The notes: a model not told the origin generated them from the sequence alone. A DNA stretch of 64,000 bases from Methylobacter sp. (GCA_004299305.1 SCPZ01000070.1:39537-103536), one strand, 5' to 3'. Positions 36,811-45,528 are shown, counted from the first letter of the stretch. Program-made: numbers and translations.

Positions 36811-38280
36811 ATGTTCCATATCAACAAACTAAGCTTGTTGGCGGCGAGTCTGTGGCTGTTGAATGGCTGCGCATTACTGCCGGAAGACGGAACGCGAGCC
36901 AAACTGCTGGAAATGCCCAGCCTGAATCAAACCTTGGACGGCGATTACCAAGCCGCCAAAATCCTCAGGGAATGGCCGAAAGCCCAATGGTGGCAGGATT
37001 TTCACAGCGCCGAATTGAACCGGCTGATCGAAACCGCACTCAAAGACAGCCCCAGCCTTCACGCGGCAGCGGCGCGTTTGGCTCAGGCGGAAGCGGTAGC
37101 TGATTTTCAAGCCGCCGAGATGCTGCCCAGCATCAACGCCAGCGTCGAATTTCATCAACGCCGCTTTTCCGCAACCGATTTTTACGGCCCGAACGGAGGC
37201 AAGACTTTCACCGGTGCGTACATTGACCCTGCGGTATTTCGCTACCACCTCGATTTATGGGGCAAGGATAAGGCGACTTTGGAAGCGGCGTTGGGCAAGG
37301 AGCGCGCCCAGGCTTCGGAATTGGCGATGACGAGGCTGATGCTGAGTACAGCGATTGCCCGCAGCTATATCCGGCTGAGCGCGTCCGAGGAAAACATCGA
37401 ATTAGCCCATGGACTGACTAAGCAAGCCGGGGCAAAAATGCACTTGGCCGAGCTGCGCTGGCAGCGCGGATTAACCAGCCAGGATTCGGTTTACGTCGGC
37501 GAACAGCAGTTGGAAGCGGCGCGACAGCGCGAAACCCGCGTACGCAGCCAGGCGCAAGTGTTGCGTAACCGTCTGGCGACTCTGGCCGGACAGGGGCCTG
37601 ATTGGGGAAAAAGCCTTCATGCTGAATTGATAGAGCTTGCCGGACATTTGCCGCAGCCGAAAGCGTTATCGCTGGGCTTGCTGGCCCATCGCCCGGACGT
37701 AGCGGCGGCGTTATGGCAGGTGGAGGCGGCTGCGCAATTAGTCAAAGTGGCGAAAACCAATTTTTATCCAGACCTCAATTTGGTCGGGTTTGCCGGTTTG
37801 CGCAGCCTTAACCTGAAAGATTTATTCTTGTCGCATGGCGCCAGCGTGGCTTATGGAATGGGGCCAACGATTACCCTGCCGATTTTTGAAGGCGGACGAC
37901 TGGAAGCGGAATTGAAGAATCAGCAGGCGGCTTACGATGCCGCCGCCGAAAGCTACAACGGCACACTGCTGGCTGCGGTGCAGCAAGTCGCCGACAGTCT
38001 GGCCGAATGGCGAAAAACGCTGGAACATGATGCGGCTCAGGAAGATGCGCTAAAAGCCGCCGAGGCGGCATCGAAACTGGCCGGAAAACGGTATCAGGCC
38101 GGTCTCAGCGACCGCGATGGGATTATCGACGCCGAAACAGCGTTACTTCAACAGCGGCTGACCGCCAGCGAGCTGCGTAGCGCGCATTTGTTGGCTGCGG
38201 TCGGATTGATCGAAGCGCTGGGCGGCGGCTACGAAAATACCAACTTGATTCATGCCAGTAAGGCAGGCAACCATGACTAA
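36811..38280 (+). CDS. outer-membrane efflux lipoprotein (NodT/OprM-like)
   Basis: 489 residues: signal peptide with lipobox (LNGC, Cys19) and two outer-membrane-efflux repeats. Typical pieces are PKAQWWQDFHSAELNRLIETAL and the second-half AYDAAAESYNGTLLAAVQQVADSLAEW helices. It forms the TolC-like exit duct of the pump. The stop overlaps the start of the adaptor gene (ATGACTAA), so the MFS, channel and adaptor are one translation-coupled operon. Confidence 0.93.
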   Translation: MFHINKLSLLAASLWLLNGCALLPEDGTRAKLLEMPSLNQTLDGDYQAAKILREWPKAQWWQDFHSAELNRLIETALKDSPSLHAAAARLAQAEAVADFQAAEMLPSINASVEFHQRRFSATDFYGPNGGKTFTGAYIDPAVFRYHLDLWGKDKATLEAALGKERAQASELAMTRLMLSTAIARSYIRLSASEENIELAHGLTKQAGAKMHLAELRWQRGLTSQDSVYVGEQQLEAARQRETRVRSQAQVLRNRLATLAGQGPDWGKSLHAELIELAGHLPQPKALSLGLLAHRPDVAAALWQVEAAAQLVKVAKTNFYPDLNLVGFAGLRSLNLKDLFLSHGASVAYGMGPTITLPIFEGGRLEAELKNQQAAYDAAAESYNGTLLAAVQQVADSLAEWRKTLEHDAAQEDALKAAEAASKLAGKRYQAGLSDRDGIIDAETALLQQRLTASELRSAHLLAAVGLIEALGGGYENTNLIHASKAGNHD

Positions 38281-39481
38281 TACCCAAACCAAACCCCAAC
38301 GTCACTTCGGCTACCAACAGCGTCAGCAACACCGGGGCTATCGGCTGTTGCTGGTGACTATAGTCGCGTTGCTGGTCGGATTGATTTACCTGCTTTACTG
38401 GTGGAGTTTTTCCAGCCGTTTCGTGGTCACTAACGATGCCTATATTACCGGCAACCTGACCCCGCTGAAGGCGCAAACCAGCGGCACGGCGGTGGATGTG
38501 CGAGTCGATAACACCCAGTATGTTCATCAGGGCGATATGCTGGTGCGTCTCGACGGCTTGCAGGCGCAAGTAGCGCTGGAACGGGCCGAAGCCAATTTGG
38601 CGGATAGCGTGCGACAGATAGAAACGGCGTTCAGTCAGGCTGATATGCTGCGCCAGCAACTGGCCGCCAAGGAGGCAATCTTGAATCGCAGCCAGAAAGA
38701 CTTGGCCCGCTATCGTAGCGTAGCCGACGACGGGGCTGTGTCGGCTCAGCAGATTGAGGACAGCGAGTTCCAAGTCCGCGAACAGGAAGCCTACGTTCGC
38801 CAGATTCGCGCCGAATTGGGCGGAGCCGAGGCGCTGATCCAAAACACCAGCCCAGCCAATAACCCGAAGGTATTGCAGGCGGTCGCCGCGCTGAAACAGG
38901 CTTACCTGGACAACGCCCGGCAGCGGATTGTCGCGCCTGTTTCGGGTTTCGTCGCTAAACGCAGCATCCAGCCCGGCGAGCAGGTGCGCCCTGAGACGCC
39001 GCTGTTGGCTATCGTGCCGCTGGATTATTTATGGGTGGAGGCTAATTTTCTGGAAAATGAACTGGCCGAGGTGCAGCCCGGCCAGCCGGTGGAAATCACT
39101 GTCGATCTGTACGGATCCGACGTAGTTTACCATGGCGAAGTGCAAGGCTTGAGCGCCGGTACCGGCAGCGTGTTCGGCCTGTTACCGCCGGATAACGCGA
39201 CCGGCAACTATATTCATATCGTCGAGCGGGTGCCGGTCAGGGTTGGCCTGCGCGCCGAGGAACTAAAGGCCAACCCGCTGCGTCCGGGGCTATCGGCAGT
39301 AGTGCGAATCGATACCAGCAACCCCGGTCGCTCGGTGTTGGAGCCGTTAACTACGACGCCTGCGACGGCCTATAAAACCGACGTATTCGATCATCAGCTG
39401 GATGGTGCTGATGAGCTGGTTCAGAAGATTATTGAAAGAAACCGGCAGTCAACAAATTGGGTAGCTAAGGAACGAGCATGA
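38273..39481 (+). CDS. HlyD/EmrA-type membrane-fusion adaptor, C-terminus altered by an inserted element
   Basis: 402 residues. One N-terminal membrane helix (RLLLVTIVALLVGLIYLLYWW, about 25-45) is followed by a lipoyl hairpin (PLKAQTSGTAVDVRVDNTQYVHQGD), a coiled coil, and a beta barrel (RQRIVAPVSGFVAKR). The start is the ATG at 38273 overlapping the previous stop; an upstream ATG at 38252 is also open. The last residues KERA and the TGA stop come from a MITE-B copy that begins at 39470, and the Ala-Lys codons lie in its target duplication. The ancestral C-terminus was thus cut or replaced at the very end, probably harmlessly. Confidence 0.92.
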   Translation: MTNTQTKPQRHFGYQQRQQHRGYRLLLVTIVALLVGLIYLLYWWSFSSRFVVTNDAYITGNLTPLKAQTSGTAVDVRVDNTQYVHQGDMLVRLDGLQAQVALERAEANLADSVRQIETAFSQADMLRQQLAAKEAILNRSQKDLARYRSVADDGAVSAQQIEDSEFQVREQEAYVRQIRAELGGAEALIQNTSPANNPKVLQAVAALKQAYLDNARQRIVAPVSGFVAKRSIQPGEQVRPETPLLAIVPLDYLWVEANFLENELAEVQPGQPVEITVDLYGSDVVYHGEVQGLSAGTGSVFGLLPPDNATGNYIHIVERVPVRVGLRAEELKANPLRPGLSAVVRIDTSNPGRSVLEPLTTTPATAYKTDVFDHQLDGADELVQKIIERNRQSTNWVAKERA

Positions 39482-39551
39482 AATAAAATGGACAACTGTG
39501 TGCCTGCTCTCCGACTATTAGCAACTTGTCTAAGTTATTCCATGCTCATTC
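39470..39551. mobile_element. MITE-B copy 1 (short, 82 bases)
   Basis: Ends GAACGAGCATGAAATAA and TTATTCCATGCTCATTC, inverted repeats flanked by CTAAG on both sides (39465-39469 and 39552-39556). Internal deletion relative to copies at 42842 and 58786. It lies between convergent genes, supplies the stop of the EmrA-like gene, and its right flank contains the TAG stop of the LysR gene. Confidence 0.85.
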
Positions 39552-40445
39552 CTAAGTGAAATTATGCAGGGATAACTGCTCGATAAACCAGTGCAAAACC
39601 TTGCCTTTATTGCTTGTTTTCCAAGCCATGTGGCAGAACTCTATCGGTATCTCATCTTCTACCGGCAGCGCGACCAGCAGGCCTTGTTCAAGCAGACCCT
39701 GAATCCGGTGAGCCGGTAAAAAGCCGACACCTAACCCCGAGCATAAGGCATGTATTTTTTCCTCTATCGACGGAACGCTCAATACCGGGCGCTTGCTGAA
39801 CACCCGATGGCTTTGCGAAGCTTGGTTTCTTGATGAGTCTCTTACCACAATAAATCGGTGTTGCTCAATTTGTTGCCGGGATAATGGTAAGGCGGCTTTG
39901 GTCAGCTCGTGTCCCGGAGCAACGGCGAAAATCCATTCGATCTGCCGGATTTTTTGGTATTTAATGCCTTGATTCGGTATAGGTTCAGCGCCCGCGCCTA
40001 TGATCAGGTCAGCCCGGTTGCTGGTTATCGCTTCTTGTGCGCCGCCCAATACTTCTTCATAAATATTGATCTCGATATTCGGCAGCACTTCGTAAAACCT
40101 AGCTATTAACGGATAGATGAAATCAAAATTCAAAATTGAATCTATCGCGATATTGAAAACAGGTTCCCAGCCGCTATGGGTTTTTTTGGTGGCTATAGCC
40201 AAGCGTTCCGTTGCATCCAGAATTCCCCGGCCCTGCTCAAGCAACACTTTTCCTGCCTCGGTCAATACGGCTTTTCTGCCTTCCTTCCGAAACAAGACCA
40301 CATCCAAGTCCTGTTCCAGTTTCTGTACGGTATAAGAGATTGCCGACGGAACTCTAAACAGTTCATTCGCTGCAGCGGCAAAGCTGCCTTTCCGGTCAAT
40401 TGCATCCAGCACTTCCAGTGCGTCGAGGGTGATAGGATATTTCAT
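39552..40445 (-). CDS. LysR-family transcriptional regulator
   Basis: 297 residues: N-terminal winged helix (ALEVLDAIDRKGSFAAAANEL, PSAISYTVQKLEQDLDVVLF) and a periplasmic-binding-like effector domain (FNIAIDSILNFDFIYPLI...). Divergent from the DoxX-pirin-nitroreductase genes, which it probably controls; an inverted repeat between them is a likely operator. Its TAG stop lies in the target duplication of a MITE-B. Effector unknown; the regulated genes suggest an electrophile or redox signal. Confidence 0.92.
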   Translation of the reverse strand: MKYPITLDALEVLDAIDRKGSFAAAANELFRVPSAISYTVQKLEQDLDVVLFRKEGRKAVLTEAGKVLLEQGRGILDATERLAIATKKTHSGWEPVFNIAIDSILNFDFIYPLIARFYEVLPNIEINIYEEVLGGAQEAITSNRADLIIGAGAEPIPNQGIKYQKIRQIEWIFAVAPGHELTKAALPLSRQQIEQHRFIVVRDSSRNQASQSHRVFSKRPVLSVPSIEEKIHALCSGLGVGFLPAHRIQGLLEQGLLVALPVEDEIPIEFCHMAWKTSNKGKVLHWFIEQLSLHNFT

Positions 40446-40532
40446 GTTGCCTGTTCATTTATTAATTGTTGACTAGCAGATTAATGCGGGATACATGCAA
40501 GGCTTAACCGCCTTAAGTCGGTAGCCTTATTA

Positions 40533-40597
40533 TTCAAATATTTTGAACTTATTAGACAAAATCTATCGCTTTTTATTCTTTAGGGCAAACCTATAAT
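40533..40597 (+). promoter_or_regulatory. LysR-type operator and -10 box of the doxX-pirin promoter
   Basis: Perfect inverted repeat TTCAAA-TAT-TTTGAA at 40533-40547, of the LysR-type, and a -10 match TATAAT at 40592-40597. The repeat centre lies near -64 relative to the expected start, the classic LysR binding position. The -35 hexamer is weak, which fits an activator-dependent promoter. Confidence 0.6.
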
Positions 40598-40638
40598 GAA
40601 TCTGAGGTTTCAAATTATTAAACATTTAAGAGGTTGTT

Positions 40639-41097
40639 ATGAAAAATCTAATCCATAAAACACTGACTTCTAACACGGGTTTGGAAGCGCTGATACTGCG
40701 AGTTCCTATCGGCTTGATCCTGGCGGCACATGGCAGTCAAAAATTATTCGCGTGGTTTGGCGGTTACGGCTTGGAGGGAACAGGACAATGGATGGCGTCG
40801 GTAGGTTTACATCCAGGTTTTTTGATGGCCTTATTGGCAGGCAACGCTGAATTTTTTGGCGGGATCGCGTTAATTCTGGGTTTATTGACACGTCCGGCAG
40901 CGGCGATTAATGCGCTGACGATGCTGGTCGCGCTGTTTTGGGTGCATTGGGGACAGGGGTTTTTCCTGGATACCCATGGTATTGAATATGCACTGGCTTT
41001 ATTATCGGCAACTACGGCGCTGATATTTATCGGTGGAGGATCGTACTCGCTGGATGCCCTGATCGAAACAAAATTATTGGAGGCTAAAGATGAATAA
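40639..41097 (+). CDS. DoxX family membrane protein
   Basis: 152 residues, four transmembrane helices: LILRVPIGLILAAHGSQKLF with the DoxX-typical H-G-x-Q-K-L-F, then GMALLAGNAEFFGGIALILGLLTRPAA, and two more helices. DoxX-type proteins are quinone- or thiol-redox-linked membrane proteins. Overlaps the pirin gene by 8 bases. In a redox-stress operon with pirin and nitroreductase, controlled by the divergent LysR. Confidence 0.92.
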   Translation: MKNLIHKTLTSNTGLEALILRVPIGLILAAHGSQKLFAWFGGYGLEGTGQWMASVGLHPGFLMALLAGNAEFFGGIALILGLLTRPAAAINALTMLVALFWVHWGQGFFLDTHGIEYALALLSATTALIFIGGGSYSLDALIETKLLEAKDE

Positions 41098-41947
41098 GCA
41101 AACACGACAACTCGCCGCTGTAATAAGTGGGCAAGATACGTCTGATGGCGTCGGCGTCAGACTGAAGCGTATCGTCAGCCAGCAGCAGAAAAACGCTTTC
41201 GATCCGTTTATCTTATTGGATGAATTCGGTTCCGATGAGCCAACGGACTATATCGGCGGCTTTCCCGATCATCCGCATCGCGGCTTTGAAACGGTGACTT
41301 ATATGTTGGCAGGCGCGATGTTGCATCGCGATCATCTGGGTAATGAAGGACATTTGCGGGCAGGCGATGTGCAGTGGATGACCGCCGCGCACGGCATTAT
41401 TCATTCGGAAATGCCGGAACAGGAAAACGGCTTGTTACACGGCTTTCAGCTATGGATTAACCTGCCCGCCAAAGAAAAGATGAAACCGCCGCATTACCAG
41501 GATTTTGCCGCCGAGAAAATCCCTCGCCTTGCCTTGGCGGACGGCGGTTACATCAAAGTCATCGCCGGAGACTATGTGACCGAAACGCAAACAATATCCG
41601 GCCCGGTAACCGGCGTAACCACGCAGCCCTTGTATTTCGATGTATTGTTAAGCCCCAAGCAACAGCTTGATATACCGATAAACCCGCAACACACGGCTTT
41701 AATCTATGTTTACCAAGGCGAGCTGGCTATCGGCGCATCGGACAGGATTTTGCAGGCCGGACAACTGGGGCAGTTCATTAACGGCGATAACATACAGCTG
41801 GCAACGCAACAACAGTCGGCGCAGTTTTTGGTGCTGGCCGCATTGCCGTTAAACGAGCCTGTGGTGCAATCAGGCCCGTTTGTCATGAATAGCAGCGAAG
41901 AAATTGAACAAGCGTTCCGCGATTACCGTAACGGCGTCTTAACCTAG
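41090..41947 (+). CDS. pirin family protein (quercetinase-like cupin)
   Basis: 285 residues with the pirin bicupin fold. The N-terminal metal site is clear: DHPHRGFETVTYML, HRDHLGNEG and MTAAHGIIHSEMPE supply the three His and one Glu. PLYFDVLLSP and AFLI-VYQGELAI mark the C-terminal cupin. Relatives such as YhhW degrade quercetin; others act in stress regulation. Cotranscribed with doxX. Confidence 0.93.
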   Translation: MNKQTRQLAAVISGQDTSDGVGVRLKRIVSQQQKNAFDPFILLDEFGSDEPTDYIGGFPDHPHRGFETVTYMLAGAMLHRDHLGNEGHLRAGDVQWMTAAHGIIHSEMPEQENGLLHGFQLWINLPAKEKMKPPHYQDFAAEKIPRLALADGGYIKVIAGDYVTETQTISGPVTGVTTQPLYFDVLLSPKQQLDIPINPQHTALIYVYQGELAIGASDRILQAGQLGQFINGDNIQLATQQQSAQFLVLAALPLNEPVVQSGPFVMNSSEEIEQAFRDYRNGVLT

Positions 41948-41956
41948 AAAGCTCAG

Positions 41957-42090
41957 TTTAGCCACGGATGAACACAAATGACGGGGGCCAATTCCAAAAA
42001 ACAAGCTATAAACAGCGTACTGCATCGGCACACGCCAATAGCCTAACACAATGTTTTATTAGTATTTATCCGAAAAAATCCGTGGCTAAC
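41957..42090. repeat. degenerate inverted-repeat element (GCCACGGAT ends)
   Basis: Starts TTTAGCCACGGATGAACACAAAT and ends AAATCCGTGGCTAAC, about 14 bases of inverse match. The ends resemble those of the 28169 element (TTAGCCACAAAT). It separates the pirin gene from the nitroreductase, which may therefore have a separate transcript. Confidence 0.5.
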
Positions 42091-42128
42091 CCATTAACGC
42101 AGCAATCAAATTAATAAAGGAGCTGAAC

Positions 42129-42731
42129 ATGCAGCAAAAACCGGCAACAACCCGCGTAAAAATCCACGATATTATCCAGGCGCGCTGGAGTCCGCGAGCT
42201 TTTAACGCCGACAAACAGGTGCGCCATGACGATCTGCTGGCGCTGCTGGAAGCCGCGCATTGGGCGCCGTCTTGTTTTAATGACCAGCCTTGGCGTTTTG
42301 TGGTGTGCAATAAAGCCACCGATGAAACCGGCTGGCAACATGCGTTTTCAACCCTGGCCGAAAAAAACAAGTTATGGGCCAAGAACGCGCCAGTATTGAT
42401 ACTTTCCGTTGCAATGGAAAATTTTACTCATAACGGCCAGCCTAATCGCTGGGCGATGTATGACACCGGCGCAGCCAGCGTTAGCTTGTGTTTGCAGGCT
42501 ACAGCGTTGGGAATGTGCGTACATCAAATGGGCGGCTTTGATGCTGAAAAAGCCCGCGAGGTTTTTAATCTTCCCGGCGATTGCAGGCCGATGGCGATGA
42601 TGGCCGTCGGCTATCAGGCCGATGTCGATGTGCTTGCCGATGATTTTAAGGAAGCCGAATTAGCCGCACGTTCCAGGGCGGCGCTGAATGAACGGTTCTA
42701 TGCGGGACGATGGGGTAAGGGAATTGAATGA
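42129..42731 (+). CDS. nitroreductase family protein
   Basis: 200 residues of the FMN-binding nitroreductase fold: IIQARWSPRAFNADKQV near the N-terminus, ALLEAAHWAPSCFNDQPWRFVV and GAASVSLCLQATALGM then GYQADVDVL at the C-terminus. It reduces nitro- or quinone compounds with NAD(P)H. Separated by 180 bases of repeats from pirin, but same direction; probably part of the same stress response. The stop codon lies inside a (GAAT)6 tract. Confidence 0.9.
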   Translation: MQQKPATTRVKIHDIIQARWSPRAFNADKQVRHDDLLALLEAAHWAPSCFNDQPWRFVVCNKATDETGWQHAFSTLAEKNKLWAKNAPVLILSVAMENFTHNGQPNRWAMYDTGAASVSLCLQATALGMCVHQMGGFDAEKAREVFNLPGDCRPMAMMAVGYQADVDVLADDFKEAELAARSRAALNERFYAGRWGKGIE

Positions 42732-42749
42732 ATGAATGAATGAATGAAT
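42726..42749 (+). repeat. (GAAT)6 simple sequence repeat at the nitroreductase stop
   Basis: Six tandem GAAT units from 42726, with the TGA stop of the nitroreductase at 42729-42731 inside the first units. Slippage would leave the protein unchanged because the tract begins only at the final codons, but the spacing to downstream DNA would vary. Confidence 0.9.
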
Positions 42750-42841
42750 GATTGGTTGATATCTATGGCCTTTATTCATCGGTTTCATCAGTAAGTTTTC
42801 CGTTCCCATCGCTACGCAAGGCGGTTACCGTTTCGTGTAAG

Positions 42842-42984
42842 GAACAAGCATGAAATAAAGTGGACAACTGTGTGCGGCAGGAGTGCAAGCTTCGCCTAAA
42901 GCGCCTACTGTTGGTGCTTGCGCATGCAGGCGAAGCCTGCACTCCGACTATTGGCAACTTGACTAAGTTATTTCGTGCTCATTC
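42842..42984. mobile_element. MITE-B copy 2 with nested 22-base module
   Basis: Ends GAACAAGCATGAAATAA and TTATTTCGTGCTCATTC, flanked by TAAG on both sides (42838-42841, and CTAAG at 42985-42989). It differs from the 58786 copy by an inserted CGCCTAAAGCGCCTACTGTTGG at 42893-42914. Confidence 0.85.
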
Positions 42985-43087
42985 CTAAGCGCCTCAGGAC
43001 GCCTTCAAGATTAGCTATATCCGCCGGGGAATAATCATTACCCGGCTTAAGCAGGTAGCCGGTTTTTCTGAACAGCAATGACCTTCA
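42968..43087 (-). pseudogene. possible C-terminal gene relic
   Basis: On the minus strand a short open stretch reads LLFRKTGYLLKPGNDYSP and ADIANLEGVLRRLG after an in-frame stop at 43085-43087, then runs into the MITE-B end, which supplies MSTK and the TAA. The composition looks coding and charged, but I do not recognise the family. This may be the end of a gene cut by the element. Confidence 0.25.
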
Positions 43088-43281
43088 GACAACACCGTCA
43101 TACCGGATCCAAATGCAAAATGTAAGACCTTACATTAAAAACAGCCTTTTCCGGCAATACATAACAAACCGCTGTCGGTTCAGCCATTTCCGGCGCATAC
43201 TTGCTTTCGATACGGAAGTAAAGACTCGTACAGCTCCAAGCGATTTTTTAAGATTATTTAAATTAAAATAGGAAAGCGAAC

Positions 43282-43668
43282 ATGAAAAGAATAAATCTAG
43301 CGGCAATGTTATTGATTTTATCCGTATTTACAAGCGCGGTTTATGCCGATATTACCCTGCAATCCAAGGAAGAAGTGGAAGGCACTTGGAAGCTGCAATC
43401 CACCAAAAACTCTTTAACCGATAAAGAAGCCATCCCGAGGGAAGATACCTGGGTATTTAAAGACGGTAAAGTAACGATTTTACATATTCCGCGCGAAGGG
43501 AAATTCTATGACCAACCGCCGGTCAATTACGAAATAGAAGACGGTAAATTAAAAATTGCCCTGGTGGGTAACAGCAGGTTCGACGTATTTTCTTTAACTG
43601 AAAAAGACGACAAGACCATGACCTTAAAAGGCAAGTTCGGCGGCTATTATTACTTTATTAAAAAATAG
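43282..43668 (+). CDS. secreted lipocalin-like small protein
   Basis: 128 residues with an N-terminal signal peptide (about 1-22, ending in VYA). The mature part, EVEGTWKLQSTKNSL, WVFKDGKVTILHI, VNYEIEDGKLKIAL, FGGYYYFIKK, has the alternating beta pattern and GTW start of small lipocalin-like proteins. No enzyme motif. It stands alone, with a ribosome-binding site, and may be a periplasmic binding protein. Function not known. Confidence 0.75.
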   Translation: MKRINLAAMLLILSVFTSAVYADITLQSKEEVEGTWKLQSTKNSLTDKEAIPREDTWVFKDGKVTILHIPREGKFYDQPPVNYEIEDGKLKIALVGNSRFDVFSLTEKDDKTMTLKGKFGGYYYFIKK

Positions 43669-44226
43669 TCTTTTAACGAATTTAAGGTGGCGATGGCTCA
43701 TCCCTTCGCCACAAATCATAGGCGCCAGTCAGTAGGACTTAAGGTAAATCCCGCCCTGCAAAATATCGCCGTTTATCCTGGAAAAATCATTTCGACCACG
43801 AAAAGCAATAAAATCTCAAAGAGAACCATCTTCAGCTAATCCCTTAACACCTATCACTTTGTTTAAATGGCACGTCATACCGGCAGACTGCCGGTATCCA
43901 AAACACATGGATGTGATCTAAGCCTCGCCATCCCTGGCTTCTGGATTCCGGAAATCCCTGCCGGAATGACGTATTGGGAATTCTCATTAAAACTGATAGG
44001 TGTTAAGAGCTAATCCCTAAGGCGATACATTTAAGAGCAAACTGTATAAAATTAAGACCAACACCTAATCCACTTTCGATTTTTTTGGAAAATTTAAAAT
44101 TAGTCAATCCGTAGCTATTTTATGCTATGTTCTAAACATTATATAAACGCCTATACGGCTCAGCGCACCACCGACGCTTTAGGCAGGTAGAATTAATCGC
44201 TTTTTCCGAAGCAAACAGGAAACCCG
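43669..44226. other. 558-base intergenic region with MITE-A
   Basis: Holds the long-form MITE-A at 43843-44007; the remainder has no gene. The last 60 bases include AGGAAACCC before the ATG of the kinase gene. Confidence 0.6.
43843..44007. mobile_element. MITE-A copy 3 (long form, empty site for MITE-B)
   Basis: 165 bases bounded by CTTAACACCTATCACTTT and AACTGATAGGTGTTAAG. Its interior, ATGTGATCTAAGCC-TCGCCATCC, is the uninterrupted version of the site where MITE-B sits in the copy at 58697, so it reveals the target duplication of MITE-B. Confidence 0.85.
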
Positions 44227-45498
44227 ATGGAACCCGATAACCAATCAGCCGAACCTATGCCTACCATTCTGGTAGTAGATGACGATTTCTTCAATCTCTC
44301 GGTGTTCAAGCAATGCCTGACGCCTGATTATGAGATCTTGACCGCCACGTCGGGAGAGCTGACCTTGCAGCTGGCTAACGGCGCACCGAAACCGGACCTG
44401 ATACTACTGGATGTGATGATGCCCGGCATGGACGGTTACGAGACACTCAGCCATCTAAAAACCAATCCCCATACCCAGGACATTCCGGTCATATTCGTCA
44501 CTGGCCTGAGTTCGGATATAGATGAAGAACGCGGGCTACAATTAGGCGCGGCCGATTACATCTACAAACCTTACCATTTGTCTATCCTATTAGCACGGAT
44601 TCGCACCCAGCTGGAACTTAAAAAAGCGCGCGATTGGCTGAAAAATCAAAATGCCTTCCTGGAAGCCGAGCTTGAACGCCGCCACCAGGAAAATCAACAG
44701 GTCCATTTGCAGTTGCTGCAATCGGAAAAACTGGCGGCGATCGGTCAACTCGCTGCCGGTATCGCCCATGAAATCAACAACCCCATTGGTTTCGTCAATT
44801 CCAACCTCAATACTCTCAATGCGTATTTATGTGACATTTTTACGGTATTGGACGCTGACGATGCACTGATTGCCGGTAGCCCAATAACACCGGATGCCTT
44901 GCAAAAATTGCTCGAACTGAAACAGCAAAAGAATATTGACTACCTGCGTAGCGACATTCCTGAGCTGATCGCCGAATCACAAGAAGGGTTATCGCGGGTG
45001 CGTAACATAATTCAGGATCTCAAGGACTTTTCCCATGCCAAAAGCAATGACTGGGAATTGAGCGATTTGCATAAAGGCATCGATTTGACGCTTAACATTA
45101 TATGCAACGAACTCAAATACCATTGTACCGTTCACAAAGAATACGGCGATATTCCCAAGATAGTTTGCCTGCCATCCCAACTTAACCAGGTATTCATGAA
45201 TTTGCTGATCAATGCCGCCCAAGCCATCGAAACCAAAGGCGACATCACCATACGCACCGGTCACAATGCCAAGGAAGTTTGGGTGGAAATTAGCGATAAC
45301 GGCAAGGGCATTGATCCCGAACACCTAACGCATCTGTTCGAACCGTTTTTTACCACCAAACCGATAGGCAAAGGCACAGGACTCGGATTGTCGATTTCTC
45401 AAAACATTGTCTGCAAACACGGCGGCCGGATAGAGGTTAGCAGCAAAGTCGGATTAGGCAGCACCTTCCAAGTCTGGCTGCCGATTCGCCGGGAATAA
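44227..45498 (+). CDS. response regulator-histidine kinase fusion
   Basis: 423 residues. Receiver domain about 10-135 with D62 (LILLDVMMPGMDGYE) and Lys in YIYKPYH; a coiled coil about 140-165; a HisKA-type dimerisation helix with H181 (IGQLAAGIAHEINNPIG) and a HATPase_c domain (NQVFMNLLINAAQA, GKGIDPEHL, GKGTGLGLS). REC-first kinases like this take phosphate from an upstream kinase or sense it, and return it to other partners; no membrane anchor. No partner regulator is adjacent. AGGAAA precedes the ATG. Confidence 0.93.
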   Translation: MEPDNQSAEPMPTILVVDDDFFNLSVFKQCLTPDYEILTATSGELTLQLANGAPKPDLILLDVMMPGMDGYETLSHLKTNPHTQDIPVIFVTGLSSDIDEERGLQLGAADYIYKPYHLSILLARIRTQLELKKARDWLKNQNAFLEAELERRHQENQQVHLQLLQSEKLAAIGQLAAGIAHEINNPIGFVNSNLNTLNAYLCDIFTVLDADDALIAGSPITPDALQKLLELKQQKNIDYLRSDIPELIAESQEGLSRVRNIIQDLKDFSHAKSNDWELSDLHKGIDLTLNIICNELKYHCTVHKEYGDIPKIVCLPSQLNQVFMNLLINAAQAIETKGDITIRTGHNAKEVWVEISDNGKGIDPEHLTHLFEPFFTTKPIGKGTGLGLSISQNIVCKHGGRIEVSSKVGLGSTFQVWLPIRRE

Positions 45499-45528
45499 AG
45501 AAAGATCGGGCAATGCCAAAAAGGACTA

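Larger units (their letters stand above)
42732..43281. other. 550-base intergenic region with MITE-B and a possible relic
   Basis: Contains the end of the GAAT tract, a MITE-B copy (42842-42984) carrying the 22-base module at 42893, and a minus-strand possible gene relic at 42968-43087. No intact gene is seen. The right part (43088-43281) precedes a small secreted protein and includes AAATAGGAAAGCG as its ribosome-binding site. Confidence 0.6.

Noticed and set aside
42772..42957. 60-codon frame MPIVGVQASPACAS, also found at 58691-58879
   Set aside because: Both lie inside MITE-B/MITE-A sequence; the shared protein comes from the shared repeat, not from a conserved gene.
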